From: Rhodospirillaceae bacterium
GTDB taxonomy: Bacteria; Pseudomonadota; Alphaproteobacteria; CACIAM-22H2
Reading direction: 5' to 3'
Assembly (NCBI GenBank): GCA_022843945.1
Contig: JALHMR010000026.1
Location: forward strand, 1-64,000
Length of the DNA stretch: 64,000 bases
In this document: piece after piece, positions 24,499-35,057 of the stretch
How positions within the stretch are numbered: the stretch's first letter is position 1
Layout of the letters: each line of letters begins with the position of its first letter
Made by a program: the position numbers and the translations under genes
The notes under the pieces: model-generated
The model's database searches: none
Told to the model about the DNA's origin: nothing
The model's input: only the letters and a program-made list of their open reading frames with translations

Positions 24499-26214
24499 TC
24501 AGGCAGTCTGCGTCGCTTTATTGTAGACGGACGGCAGGTCGTGAGCGCGAGTCACGGCGCTGACTTTGAGCGTCTCGCGCCGGCCGCGGATCTCGGTTTC
24601 CATGACCGGCCAGCGGCTGACATCGACGCCGGAATGCCGGACGATATCCTCCGAGATGACCAACTCGCAGTTGAACTCCTTGGTCAGGGATTCGAGCCGG
24701 CTGGCGGTATTGACCGCGTCGCCGATGGCGGTGAGGCCGACCGCGCCGGCATAGCCCATCTCGCCGACGATGGCCGGCCCGACATGGATGCCGATGCCGA
24801 TGCGCAGCGGCTTCTCGAGATCGTGGGCCAGCGTCTTGTTGAGGATTTCGAGGGCGGCGCTCATGCCGCGCGCCGCGGCCAGGGCCTGCCGGCAGGCCAG
24901 GGCCGTATCGCTGCGCTCGTCGGCGCCAAACAGCGCCATGACGCCGTCGCCGATGAACTTGTCGAGATGCCCGCCGGCTTCCTCGACCGCCTGGCCCATG
25001 GCGGCGAAATAGCGGTTGAGCATGAAGACGACGTCGTAGGGCAGCTTCTTCTCCGAAAGCTGGGTGAAGCCGCGCAGGTCGGCGAACAGGATGGCGATGT
25101 CCTTCTCGCGGCCCTGCAGATGGGCCGGCCGCGGCCGGGCGTCGCGCGCGCTGGCATTGGACGGCAGCAGCGGCACGATGGTGATGTCGTGCGTGGGCCG
25201 GATCTGGCAGGCGAGGCGCACGTTGGGGGCCGCCCCGACGCGGCCCAGCACCGCCTGCTCGCTGGCCGAGGGCGGCGGCAGATCGTCGAAGCCGAGGGTG
25301 ACGCGCACGCGGCAGGTGGAGCAGCGGCCGCGGCCGCCGCAGACCGAGGCATGCGGGATGCCGTTGAGCTGGCTGACCTCGAGCAGGGTCGGGCCGGGAA
25401 TCGTCTCCACCTCGCGGTCGCCGGGATAGGTGATGCGCACGAGGCCCCGGTGGCGCTCGACGATGCTCCGCATCTCGCGCGCCGCCAGGGTCAGCGCCAG
25501 CAGGCCGCCGAACAGCCAGTAGATGCGCTCCTCCAGGAGCTGGAGCGTGGCCAGCTCGTCGCGGCTCGGCAGGTTGATCGCCGCCAGCGCCCGGCGCAAC
25601 CACGCCGGATCGGCGGCTAGGCGCGAGGCTTCGCGCCCGCCATCGAGGAAGCCGATCAGGGCGAAGACCGGTATCAGCAGGGCGGCACCGAACAGCCAGG
25701 GTCGCGCCGCCTGGAACCACGGCCGCAGGCGCAGCCAGAAATAGAGGCCAAGACAGCCATGCGTCCAGGCGACCAGAAGCGCCACGGACTGCCAGAGGCC
25801 TTTGTCCGGCCCAAAATGATAGAGCGTCAGCAGCACGTAGGTGTAGCTGTCCTCGACCTCGTAGAGCGACTCAGCGATACGCGTGCCGATCACGTGCTGG
25901 GTGAGGAGCGGGATGATGGCCAGGCCAAGCAGGAGCTGCAGCAGCTCGGCGCGCGGGATGGTGCGCAGCCGGCGCTTGTCGTAGATCGCCCAGAGCGCCA
26001 GCAGAAAGTGGACCAGCAGCGAGAAGTAAAGGGCGAAGCGCGAGAGCGGGAAGCTCCAGAACGCCACGAACCACACGCGGCCCTGCTCCATGGCACCCAG
26101 CGAATGGAGGCCGGCCATGTGGTTGAGCAGGTGCGTGGTCACGTAGAAGAAGAGGATGCACCCGGTGACCAGACGCGCCCGCCGCAGGGTCAGGTAGGGG
26201 CTCAGGCTCTTCAC
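24499..26214 (-). CDS. Membrane adenylate cyclase with [2Fe-2S] ferredoxin domain
   Basis: 571 residues in three parts: about six membrane segments (residues 12-245); a plant-type ferredoxin domain with Cys292, Cys298, Cys301 (SVCGGRGRCSTC) and Cys336 (RLACQIRP); and a class III cyclase domain at 370-565 with metal-binding aspartates in ILFADLRGFT and FIGDGVMALFG. cAMP (or cGMP) synthesis coupled to membrane redox state or cluster status is a natural reading. It overlaps the sufU gene by four bases and ends the cox/suf maturation operon. Similar ferredoxin-cyclases are known in Rhizobiales; the partner donor is unknown. Confidence 0.9.
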   Translation of the reverse strand: MKSLSPYLTLRRARLVTGCILFFYVTTHLLNHMAGLHSLGAMEQGRVWFVAFWSFPLSRFALYFSLLVHFLLALWAIYDKRRLRTIPRAELLQLLLGLAIIPLLTQHVIGTRIAESLYEVEDSYTYVLLTLYHFGPDKGLWQSVALLVAWTHGCLGLYFWLRLRPWFQAARPWLFGAALLIPVFALIGFLDGGREASRLAADPAWLRRALAAINLPSRDELATLQLLEERIYWLFGGLLALTLAAREMRSIVERHRGLVRITYPGDREVETIPGPTLLEVSQLNGIPHASVCGGRGRCSTCRVRVTLGFDDLPPPSASEQAVLGRVGAAPNVRLACQIRPTHDITIVPLLPSNASARDARPRPAHLQGREKDIAILFADLRGFTQLSEKKLPYDVVFMLNRYFAAMGQAVEEAGGHLDKFIGDGVMALFGADERSDTALACRQALAAARGMSAALEILNKTLAHDLEKPLRIGIGIHVGPAIVGEMGYAGAVGLTAIGDAVNTASRLESLTKEFNCELVISEDIVRHSGVDVSRWPVMETEIRGRRETLKVSAVTRAHDLPSVYNKATQTA

Positions 26215-26633
26215 GCCGGTTTCGCCTGGGCCAGGGCGCGGGCCAGCGCCTCGAAGGGCAGCAGGACGCAGTCATGCCGGCTCTTGTGGCGCCTGACCGG
26301 CGCAAAGATGCCCAGTGCCGCCCATGGAGCGCTGGCTTCGCTACCACCGAGCACGCCGCGCAGCACCTCGTGCCCGGCCAGCGCCGCCGCCGGCTTCTGG
26401 CCCACGGCTGTCGAGGCAATGACCGAAGCTGACGCCTGACATAAAGCGCAGCCGCGCACCTGGTGGCCGACGGCGGCGATCGTGCCGTCAATCAGCTTGA
26501 GATCGAGGGTGATGCGGTCGCCGCAGAGCGGGTTGTCGACCGTGACGCTGGCATCGGGCGCCGCGAGGCGGCCAGCACCTACGGGCTGCTTGGCCCGTTC
26601 CATGATCGCCTGCTGATAGAGATCGTCGCTCAT
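26211..26633 (-). CDS. sufU: SufU-type Fe-S/sulfur transfer scaffold
   Basis: 140 residues. The three conserved cysteines and the aspartate of SufU/IscU are visible: NPLCGDRITLDL (Cys and Asp), GCALCQASASV and RHDCVLLPFEAL. SufU accepts persulfide sulfur from SufS. The ATG at 26633 overlaps the sufS stop region by four bases and gives the normal family length. A C-terminal loop carries SRHD. In this operon sulfur transfer to the molybdenum cofactor is more likely than general Fe-S assembly, but that is inference. Confidence 0.9.
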   Translation of the reverse strand: MSDDLYQQAIMERAKQPVGAGRLAAPDASVTVDNPLCGDRITLDLKLIDGTIAAVGHQVRGCALCQASASVIASTAVGQKPAAALAGHEVLRGVLGGSEASAPWAALGIFAPVRRHKSRHDCVLLPFEALARALAQAKPA

Positions 26634-27858
26634 CGCAGCTTCGCCGCCGCCGCGTCGAGGCCGGTGAGCAGCGCGTCCACGTCGGCATCGTTGTTGTAGA
26701 GCGCCAGGCTCGCCCGCGTCGTCCCGGCGACGCCGAAATGGTCCATCAGCGGCTGGGCGCAGTGGTGGCCGCCGCGCAGCGCCACGCCGAAACCGTCGAG
26801 GATCTGGCAGACATCGTGCGGATGGGCGCCGGCCAGCTCGAAGGAGATGACCGGGGCGCGCCCTTGCAAGCCGGACGGGCCGATGACCCGCGCGCCCTTC
26901 AGCCGGCCGAGCCCGTCGAGCACGCGCTGGGTCAGGCGCATCTCGTGCGCCGAGGCGGACGTCCAGTCGAGCTGCATCAGCCAGCGCACGGCCGCCCCCA
27001 GGCCCACGGCCTGGGCGATGGGCGGCGTCCCGGCTTCGAACTTGTGCGGCACATCGGCCCATTCCGTACGCTCGACGGTCACCGTGCGGATCATCTCGCC
27101 GCCGCCCATCAGCGGGGGCATCGAAGCGAGCAGCTCCTTCTTGGCCCAGAGACAGCCGATCCCGGTGGGCCCGAACATCTTGTGGCCGGAGAAGGCGTAG
27201 AAATCGATGCCCAGCCCCGGCAGGTCGAGCGGCCCGTGCGGCGTGCGCTGGGCGCCATCGAGCAGCACACGGGCGCCGACGGTGCGGGCGGCCGCCACGA
27301 CAGGGGCGACGTCCGTCACCGCGCCGGTGACGTTGGAGACATGGGCCAGGGCGATCAGCTTCGTGCGCTTGGTGACCGTGCGCGTCAAAGCCGAGAGGTC
27401 GATGCGGCCCTCGTCGGTGACCGGCAGGATCTTGAGGGTGATGCCGCGCCGGTCGCGCAGCATCTGCCAGGGCACGAAGTTACCGTGATGCTCGAGCAGC
27501 GAGACCACGACTTCGTCGCCCGGCTGCATTCCCTCGCCGAAAGAGCGCGCCACCAAGTTGATCGCCGAGGTGGTGCCGGAGGTGAAGATGATTTCATCGC
27601 CCGGCACATTCAGGTAGCGCGCGATGTCGAGCCGCGCCCCTTCGTAAGCGTCGGTCGCCGCCTCGGCCAGGCGGTGCACGCTGCGCAGCACGTTGGCCCG
27701 GCTGGTGGTCTCGAACCGGATCATCGCGTCGAGCACGGCCTGCGGCAGCTGGCTGGTCGCGCCGTTGTCGAGATAGTGCAGGGGCCCGCCATCCAGCCCG
27801 CGCATGAGCAGCGGGAACTGGGCGCGGACCGCGGCGGGATCGAAGGCCGTGGCGCCGC

Positions 27859-27862
<4 letters not shown>
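26630..27862 (-). CDS. sufS: SufS-type cysteine desulfurase
   Basis: 410 residues, fold-type I PLP enzyme that takes sulfur from cysteine. Landmarks: YLDNGATSQLPQAV at the N terminus, FTSGTTSAINLVA, the PLP lysine in FSGHKMFGPTGIGCLW, and the sulfur-carrying cysteine in LRGGHHCAQPLM. The RGGHHCAQP context is SufS-like (group II). It lies directly downstream of the molybdopterin-binding fusion gene with a four-base overlap and upstream of sufU, so SufS-SufU form a pair. No other suf genes are in the window. Confidence 0.93.
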
Positions 27863-29502
<1,640 letters not shown>

Positions 29503-29503
29503 C

Positions 29504-30199
29504 TCAAGAGTCGCCGCGGCGAACTTGCGTGATCTGCGCCACGATCGACACGGCGATCTCGGCCGGCGACAGCGCGCCGATGTCGAGACCGACGGGGCCG
29601 TGGATGCGCTGCAGCTCCGGTTCGCTGAAGCCTGCCTCTTTCAGCCGGCCCAGCCGCGCGGCATGCGTCTTCCGGCTGCCCAGGGCGCCGATATAGAAGG
29701 CCTTGGAGCGCAAGGCGGCGGCGAGTGCGGGATCGTCGAGCTTGGGATCGTGCGTCAGGGTGACGACGGCGGTCCGGGAGTCCGGCTTGAGGGTGGCCAT
29801 CGCCTCGTCGGGCCAGTCGCCCATCACCGCGAAGCCCTCGAACTTCTGGCTCTCGGCGAAACCGCGGCGCGGATCGATGACCGTGACGCCGTAGCCGGCG
29901 AGGGCGCCCATGCGCGCCAGCGGCTCGGTGATGTGCACGGCGCCGACCACCAGCAGCCGCGGCGGCGGGTTGAAGACCTGGACGAAGACCTCGCCGGCCG
30001 GTGTGGCGAAGCGCAGATGCTCGTCCGTCTTCAGGGCTTCGCCGGCCGCCACCACCATGTCCATGTCGAGACAGAGATCGCCCTCGGTGCCGTCGGCATA
30101 GATCAGGAGCTGCTGGCCGCTGCGCAGATTGGTGGCCAGCGCCACCGGCCGCTTGGCCGCGCGCGCTTCCTGGAGTTTGTCGAGGGTGGCTGATTTCAT
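29504..30199 (-). CDS. XdhC/CoxF-family maturation protein
   Basis: 231 residues from the ATG at 30199, which overlaps the small XdhC gene by four bases. It has a short N-terminal part (RPVALATNLRSGQQLLIYAD) and the Rossmann-type XdhC C-terminal domain (RLLVVGAVHITEPLARMGAL, GYGVTVIDPRRGFAE, YIGALGSRKTHAARLGRL). XdhC proteins bind and protect molybdenum cofactor and help sulfurate it before insertion into the apoenzyme. The GSRKT motif is intact. Confidence 0.9.
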   Translation of the reverse strand: MKSATLDKLQEARAAKRPVALATNLRSGQQLLIYADGTEGDLCLDMDMVVAAGEALKTDEHLRFATPAGEVFVQVFNPPPRLLVVGAVHITEPLARMGALAGYGVTVIDPRRGFAESQKFEGFAVMGDWPDEAMATLKPDSRTAVVTLTHDPKLDDPALAAALRSKAFYIGALGSRKTHAARLGRLKEAGFSEPELQRIHGPVGLDIGALSPAEIAVSIVAQITQVRRGDS

Positions 30200-30516
30200 C
30201 CGAGCTTCTCGACGTAGACCTGCACCTTGCCGCCGCAGGCGAGGCCGACTTCCCAGGCCTGCTCGTTGGAGACGCCGAAATCGAGCAGGCGCGACTTGCC
30301 GTCGGCGATGGCCTCGAGCGCCTCCTTGATCACCGCCCCCTCGATGCAGCCGCCCGAGACCGAGCCAACGAACTTGCCTTTGTCGTCGACGGCGAGCTGG
30401 CTGCCGACCGGGCGCGGGCTCGAGCCCCAGGTAGTGACCACGGTGGCCAGCGCCACACCCTTGCCGGATTTGCGCCAGGCCGCCGCTTCGCTCAGCACGT
30501 CGGTTTCGCTGGTCAT
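30196..30516 (-). CDS. Small XdhC/CoxI N-domain protein
   Basis: 106 residues corresponding only to the N-terminal domain of XdhC/CoxI: GVALATVVTTWGSSPRPVGS, FVGSVSGGCIEGAVIKEA and LLDFGVSNEQAWEVGLACGG, with the conserved GGCIE cysteine and C-terminal GLACGG. In many genomes these two domains are one protein; here they are encoded by two overlapping genes. It overlaps the VWA gene by four bases. It likely acts with the larger XdhC in cofactor handling. Confidence 0.9.
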   Translation of the reverse strand: MTSETDVLSEAAAWRKSGKGVALATVVTTWGSSPRPVGSQLAVDDKGKFVGSVSGGCIEGAVIKEALEAIADGKSRLLDFGVSNEQAWEVGLACGGKVQVYVEKLG

Positions 30517-31742
30517 GCGGCTTTCCCTTTCCAGATATAGGGCGAGACGCGGCGCGGGGCGTCGCGGCCCAGGGCGGCGGCCAGATCGCCGAGGCTTTCC
30601 AGGTTATGCGCCGCCCGGAACTCGTCGACATGCGGCAGGATCGCCTGCATGCCGAGCGAGCGCGGCTCGAAGCCGTCGTAGCGCAGCAGGGGATTGAGCC
30701 AGACCAGGCGGTGGCAGGATTTGCGCAGGCGCTCCATCTCGCGCCCCAGACCGGAGCCGGCATCGCGGTCGAGCCCGTCGCTGATGAACAGCACCACGGC
30801 GTTCTGGCCGAGCACGCGGCGCGACCACAGGCGGTTGAACTCGGCCAGGGTGTGGCCGATGCGCGTGCCGCCCGACCAGTCCTCGACCGCGCCGGCCACC
30901 CGGGCGAGCGCCTCGTCGACGTCGCGGTGGCGCAGGTGGCGCGTCACGTTGGTCAGCCGCGTGCCGAACAGGAAGGTATGGACGCGGCTGCGATCGTTGG
31001 TCAGCGCATGCAGGAAGTGCAGGAACATGCGCGAGTAGCGCTCCATCGAGCCGGAGATGTCGCAGAGCACGACGATCGGCGGCGGGCGGTAGCGGCGCGA
31101 GCGGAACTTGATCGAGATGACATCGCCGCCGGTTCGCAGCATCGACTTGAGCGTGGCGCGCAGGTCGGCCCGGTGGCCGGCGGGGTCGGGGCGGAAGCGC
31201 CGCGTCGCCACGTGCGCGAACGGCAGGCGCAGCTCGGCCATCATCTTCTTGGCCCGGGCGACGTCGTCGCTCGACATCTGCTCGAAATCCATCGCGCGCA
31301 GCACCTCGCGGTCGGACCAGGTGAGGGTGGCGTCGAAGGTCTCTTCTTCCTTCATCTCCTCCAGCCGCTTGCGGGCGTTCTCCCCGCCGGCCAGCGCCTC
31401 GGCCACGCGCCGGTTGAGCGGCTTGGCCTCCTGGCCCGGCAGCGACGGCGCCTGGGGCAGCAGCATCGACATCATGCGTTCGAGCAGCTGCGGGTCGCGC
31501 CAGAAGAGCTTGAAGGCTTCGTCGAACAGCTCGCGCTGGTCGCGGCGGTTGACGAAGATGGCGTGCAAGGTCCAGTAGAAGTCGCCACGGTTGGTGATGC
31601 CGGCGGCGCGCACCGCCTGCACCGCGTCGATCACCCGGCCGGGCCCGATGGGCAGGCCGGCCGTGCGCAGCGCCCGCGCGAAATGCATCAGGTTCGCGGT
31701 CAGCGTCCCTTCCGGAGTGCCGCTGTCGAGGCGCTCATTCAT
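30513..31742 (-). CDS. coxE: VWA-domain CoxE-like protein
   Basis: 409 residues. N-terminal helical part with GLPIGPGRVIDAVQAVRAAG; C-terminal von Willebrand A domain with an intact metal site: VLCDISGSMERYSRMF (D-x-S-G-S), and GGTRIGHTLAEFNRLW and LFISDGLDRDAG. CoxE works with the MoxR-type ATPase CoxD in maturation of the Mo site of CO dehydrogenase in Oligotropha. It lies 12 bases after coxD. Role in this species inferred from family and operon. Confidence 0.92.
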   Translation of the reverse strand: MNERLDSGTPEGTLTANLMHFARALRTAGLPIGPGRVIDAVQAVRAAGITNRGDFYWTLHAIFVNRRDQRELFDEAFKLFWRDPQLLERMMSMLLPQAPSLPGQEAKPLNRRVAEALAGGENARKRLEEMKEEETFDATLTWSDREVLRAMDFEQMSSDDVARAKKMMAELRLPFAHVATRRFRPDPAGHRADLRATLKSMLRTGGDVISIKFRSRRYRPPPIVVLCDISGSMERYSRMFLHFLHALTNDRSRVHTFLFGTRLTNVTRHLRHRDVDEALARVAGAVEDWSGGTRIGHTLAEFNRLWSRRVLGQNAVVLFISDGLDRDAGSGLGREMERLRKSCHRLVWLNPLLRYDGFEPRSLGMQAILPHVDEFRAAHNLESLGDLAAALGRDAPRRVSPYIWKGKAA

Positions 31743-31754
31743 TTCGGCCCAATC

Positions 31755-32690
31755 TCACTTCGGCGCCGCCGCCAGCTCGGTCTCGACGTCGCGCAGCAGG
31801 CGCGAGGCCTCACCGCCGCGGATCTTGGCGATGTCGTCCTGGTACTTGAGCAGGGTGCCGAGCGTATCGTTGATCGTCGCCGGATCGAGGGTCACGCGGT
31901 CGAGCTCGACCAGCGCCTTGGTCCAGTCGATGGTCTCGGCGATGCCGGGAAGCTTGAACAGTTCCTCCTTGCGCAGCCGCTGGACGAAGCCGACGACCTG
32001 GCGGGTCAGCGCCTCGGCGGCACCCGGCGCCTTGAGGCGCAGGATCTCGAGCTCGCGCTCGGCATTGGGATAGTCGACCCAGTAGTAGAAACAGCGGCGC
32101 TTGAGCGCGTCGTGGATCTCGCGCGTGCGGTTGGAGGTGATGATCACGATCGGCGGAGTGGGGGCCTTGATCGTGCCGAGTTCCGGAATGGTGATCTGGT
32201 AGTCGGAGAGCACCTCGAGCAGATAGGCCTCGAACGGCTCGTCGGCGCGGTCGAGCTCGTCGATCAGCAGCACCGGCGGGCCGGCGGGATCGGGTGTCAG
32301 CGCCTGAAGAAGCGGGCGGCGGATCAGGAAGCGCTCGGAGAAGATCTCCTGGTCGAGCGTCTCGCGGCTGCCCTGGCGGGCCTCGGCCAGGCGGATCTCG
32401 ATCATCTGGCGCGGGTAGTTCCACTCGTAGACCGCCGTGCCGGTGTCGAGGCCTTCGTAGCATTGCAGGCGGATCAGCCGCCGGCCCAGCGTCTCGGCCA
32501 GGACCTTGGCGATCTCGGTCTTGCCGACGCCGGCCTCGCCTTCGAGGAACAGCGGCCGGTTGAGGCGCAGCGACAGGAAAACGGCCGTGGCCAGGCTGCG
32601 GTCGGCGACGTAGTTGCCGGCGCGCAAGGTGGCCAGCGCGTCATCGACGTCTTCCGGCGTTTTGGGGGCCGGCGTTTTGGTGCGTGTCAT
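31755..32690 (-). CDS. coxD: MoxR-family AAA ATPase, CoxD-like
   Basis: 311 residues. Walker A GEAGVGKTEIAKVL, Walker B VLLIDELDRADEPFEAYLLE, sensor 1 IVIITSNRTREIHDALKRR and the GLDTGTAVYEWNYPRQM segment typical of the CoxD/NorQ branch. It is the first gene of the eight-gene operon ending at 24499. CoxD is thought to unfold or remodel the apoenzyme so that the Mo site can be sulfurated. The promoter should lie in the 134 bases shared with the divergent hydrolase gene. Confidence 0.93.
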   Translation of the reverse strand: MTRTKTPAPKTPEDVDDALATLRAGNYVADRSLATAVFLSLRLNRPLFLEGEAGVGKTEIAKVLAETLGRRLIRLQCYEGLDTGTAVYEWNYPRQMIEIRLAEARQGSRETLDQEIFSERFLIRRPLLQALTPDPAGPPVLLIDELDRADEPFEAYLLEVLSDYQITIPELGTIKAPTPPIVIITSNRTREIHDALKRRCFYYWVDYPNAERELEILRLKAPGAAEALTRQVVGFVQRLRKEELFKLPGIAETIDWTKALVELDRVTLDPATINDTLGTLLKYQDDIAKIRGGEASRLLRDVETELAAAPK

Positions 32691-32824
32691 ACGAATGAAG
32701 CCATTGATAGCGTTAGGCTTCTCAGTCTAGACGATCGCGCGCGGCCGGGCGAGGGCGGTGATTCCCCGGCCGGGCTGAAACGGCCCCGCCAATCCAGAGG
32801 CGCTTTCGCCCCGTAGAAGGCACA

Positions 32825-33716
32825 GTGACGATGCTGATGACGTTCCTGCGAAGCCCCTCGTTCCTGCAAAGACTGGGGCGGCTGCCGCTCCTCCTCGGTG
32901 TGCTGGCCGGGGCGGCTTCCCTGACGGGTTGCTCGTCGATCCAGCTGCTCGACGCGATCACGCCCGCCGGCCGCTACACCAGCGAGACCGATATCGCCTA
33001 CGGGCCGGCGCCCCGCCAGCGCCTCGACATCTATCATCCCCAGGAAGGGGCGACATCAACGGTGATCGTTTTCTTCTACGGTGGCGGCTGGCGTACGGGC
33101 GAGAAGGCCAATTACCGCTTCGTCGCCGAAGCCCTGACGCGCCATGGCCTCGCCGTGGTCATTCCCGATTACCGGCTGGTGCCCGCGGTGCGCTTCCCGG
33201 CCTTTGTGGAAGACGGAGCCGCGGCGGTGCGCGCCACGCGCGAGCGTTTCGGGCCCGGGGCGAAGATCTACGTCATGGGCCATTCCGCCGGCGGCCATAT
33301 CGCCGCCCTGCTGGCGCTCGACCCGCGTTACCTGGCCGCGGTCAGCCTGAAACAGAGCGATCTGGCCGGCCTGATCGGTGTCGCCGCGCCGCTCGACTTC
33401 CTGCCCTTCGACACGGCCAGCACAGCGGCGGTGTTCGAGGGCACGGCCGACCTGGCGAGCACCCAGCCCGTGACCTACGCCAGCGCCCAGACGCCGGGCG
33501 CCCTGCTGCTGCATGGCGCGGATGACCGCATCGTGCTGCCGCGCAAACTCCCGGCGCCTGGCGGCCCGGCTGCAGGAAGCGGGCGCCTCGGCGCGCCTCG
33601 TGGAGTATCCGGCTCTCGGCCATGTCGAGATCATGCTCGGCCTGTCTTCGACCCTGGCCGGCAACAGCCGCCTGATGAGCGACCTATTGGAGTTCCTGGG
33701 CCAGGGGGCGCCCTGA
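32825..33716 (+). pseudogene. Lipoprotein alpha/beta hydrolase with frameshift
   Basis: The first ~240 codons encode an exported lipoprotein (LLLGVLAGAASLTGC, lipobox LTGC) with an esterase fold: oxyanion FFYGGGWRTGEKANYRF and nucleophile VMGHSAGGHIAALLAL. At about 33545 the frame shifts by one base in GCGCAAACTCC; the correct C terminus (RRLAARLQEAGASARLVEYP, with the catalytic His in ALGHVEIM) continues in another frame to 33716. Removing one A restores the protein to about 296 residues. It may be a sequencing slip in the AAA run or a true frameshift. Start is GTG 32825 or ATG 32831/32837. Confidence 0.8.
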
Positions 33717-33773
33717 TCGCCGAAAAATTGCCGGCGGCATCGGCCGCCGGCGAGATCCCCGTTCAGGTCGTCT

Positions 33774-34157
33774 TCAAATCCAGTACGGCGGGACGTTGTA
33801 GTAGTCGTGGACGCGTTTGCCCCAGACGCGGTCTTCCCAGTCGGGATCCTCGTCAGTGGCATAGCTGGGCGCGCCCTCGAGCTGCTTCTTGTCGAGATCG
33901 ACGACGTAGCCGCCCATCTTCGGATCATAGTCGAGCACCTGCCAGGGCAGGGGATGATGCTTGTCGCCGATGCCGAGGAACCCTCCGAACGACATGACGG
34001 CGTATCCGACCTGGCCGGTGTATTTGTCGATCATGATGTCTTCGACCGTGCCGAGCTTGTCGCCCTTGCGGTTGTAGACGGCCGTACCTTCGACCTTGTT
34101 GGCACTGATGAGACGCGAGCTTTCGCCAATCTCAGCTTCGTGGCTGATGCCGGGCAT
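33774..34157 (-). CDS. PRC-barrel domain protein
   Basis: 127 residues. A PRC-barrel spans about 15-85: SSRLISANKVEGTAVYNRKG, KLGTVEDIMIDKYTGQVGYA and FLGIGDKHHPLPWQVLDYD. The C terminus ends in an acidic and aromatic tail (DPDWEDRVWGKRVHDYYN). Stand-alone PRC-barrel proteins of this kind are frequent in soil alphaproteobacteria and often stress-induced. GGAGG lies before the start. A GGAAC-N16-GGTT sequence upstream may be its promoter. Confidence 0.9.
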   Translation of the reverse strand: MPGISHEAEIGESSRLISANKVEGTAVYNRKGDKLGTVEDIMIDKYTGQVGYAVMSFGGFLGIGDKHHPLPWQVLDYDPKMGGYVVDLDKKQLEGAPSYATDEDPDWEDRVWGKRVHDYYNVPPYWI

Positions 34158-34213
34158 TGAAATCCCTCCTTAGATGCTGGGGCCGCCGCTCAGCACGGCG
34201 AGCCTCAGGGTCT

Positions 34214-34238
34214 AACCGGAAGACCCGGCGATGGTTCC
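34214..34238 (-). promoter_or_regulatory. Possible EcfG-like promoter for the PRC-barrel gene
   Basis: On the minus strand GGAAC (34238-34234), 16 bases, then GGTT (34217-34214), 57 bases before the ATG. The -35 is exact and the -10 has one mismatch to CGTT. PRC-barrel genes commonly belong to the general stress regulon, which supports the call. Confidence 0.42.
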
Positions 34239-34317
34239 GATGAGAGACAAGCCTGTGACGGCGGCACGATCTCCGTCGCAGCCAAGCTTGGCCGCGGGGC
34301 TGGGCACCGCATCGGGC

Positions 34318-34343
34318 GGAACCCAACCGGGCTTTCTGCGGTT
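34318..34343 (+). promoter_or_regulatory. Possible EcfG-like promoter for the lipoprotein pair
   Basis: GGAAC at 34318-34322, 17 bases, then GGTT at 34340-34343: exact -35, one mismatch at -10. It lies 83 bases before the first lipoprotein start and shares the GGTT variant with the divergent site at 34214-34238. Confidence 0.35.
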
Positions 34344-34425
34344 AAGCAGGATGATGTTGAACGGTGAGACGTTGTCCGGGTGATTGCTCGCACCGAAGCA
34401 ACAGCAACACGGAGGTACTCACGTC

Positions 34426-34668
34426 ATGAAGCGGATTGCAATTGCGTTGACTGCCGTACTTTCAGTGGCGGCTCTTTCGGCCTGCGGCGAGAGCCGTAGC
34501 GACCGTGCGCTGTCGGGTGCGGCGATCGGCGCGGGCGCCGGTGCCGTGGGTGGCGCCGTGATGGGCAGCCCGGTGACGGGCGCGGTCATCGGCGGTGCCG
34601 CCGGTGCGGCGGCCGGTGGTCTAACCGACAAGGACCAGATTGATCTTGGCAAACCGGTCTGGCGCTGA
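34426..34668 (+). CDS. Glycine-zipper lipoprotein
   Basis: 80 residues: a lipoprotein signal (MKRIAIALTAVLSVAALSAC, lipobox LSAC), then DRALSGAAIGAGAGAVGGAV and VIGGAAGAAAGGLTDKDQID, a glycine zipper of the YMGG/osmotically-inducible type that can insert in a membrane, ending LGKPVWR. The ATG at 34426 is chosen because GGAGGT precedes it; the in-frame TTG at 34384 would put charged residues ahead of the signal. Tandem paralogue of the next gene. Confidence 0.85.
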   Translation: MKRIAIALTAVLSVAALSACGESRSDRALSGAAIGAGAGAVGGAVMGSPVTGAVIGGAAGAAAGGLTDKDQIDLGKPVWR

Positions 34669-34700
34669 GCCGGCCGCAACTCGGTGACAGGAGATAGATC

Positions 34701-34940
34701 ATGAAACGGATGATGGTGATTGCCGCGCTGTCGCTGCTGACCCTGACGGCCTGCGGCGAGACAAAGCAGGATCGCGCCCTGTCGGGCGCGGCGATCGGCG
34801 CCGGTGTCGGCGCGGCCGGCGGTGCGCTGACCGGCGGTAACGCCCTGGGCGGCGCTCTGCTCGGCGGCGCGGTCGGCGGTGGCGCCGGTTACCTGACCGA
34901 CAAGGACGATGTGAATCTCGGCAAGCCGGTCTGGCGTTAA
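34701..34940 (+). CDS. Glycine-zipper lipoprotein, tandem paralogue
   Basis: 79 residues, lipobox LTAC after a short signal, then DRALSGAAIGAGVGAAGGAL and a glycine zipper, ending DVNLGKPVWR. It aligns along its whole length with the preceding gene (same DRALSGAAIGAG and LGKPVWR ends), so the pair arose by tandem duplication. A good Rho-independent terminator follows, indicating a bicistronic unit 34426-34940. Confidence 0.85.
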   Translation: MKRMMVIAALSLLTLTACGETKQDRALSGAAIGAGVGAAGGALTGGNALGGALLGGAVGGGAGYLTDKDDVNLGKPVWR

Positions 34941-34996
34941 CTCGCAATTCCCGGAAAACAGGTCTGGCGGCGCGACGTCCGTGTCGGCCGGATCAA

Positions 34997-35029
34997 GCGC
35001 CAGGGCGCCAGCCCTGGCGCTTTTCTTTT
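34997..35029 (+). terminator. Rho-independent terminator
   Basis: Perfect 10-bp stem GCGCCAGGGC (34997-35006) with GCCCTGGCGC (35011-35020), loop GCCA, then TTTTCTTTT at 35021-35029. It closes the lipoprotein pair. Confidence 0.9.
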
Positions 35030-35057
35030 GTGCGCCGTTTCGTCTAAACTTGGGGCC

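Noticed and set aside
29504-30763. A single 419-residue protein starting at 30763 for the XdhC gene
   Set aside because: The first ~190 codons overlap the small XdhC and coxE genes in another frame; the XdhC sequence begins only at the ATG at 30199.
30605-32816. 736-codon plus-strand frame opposite coxE and coxD
   Set aside because: Antisense shadow; coxD and coxE have intact Walker and MIDAS motifs.
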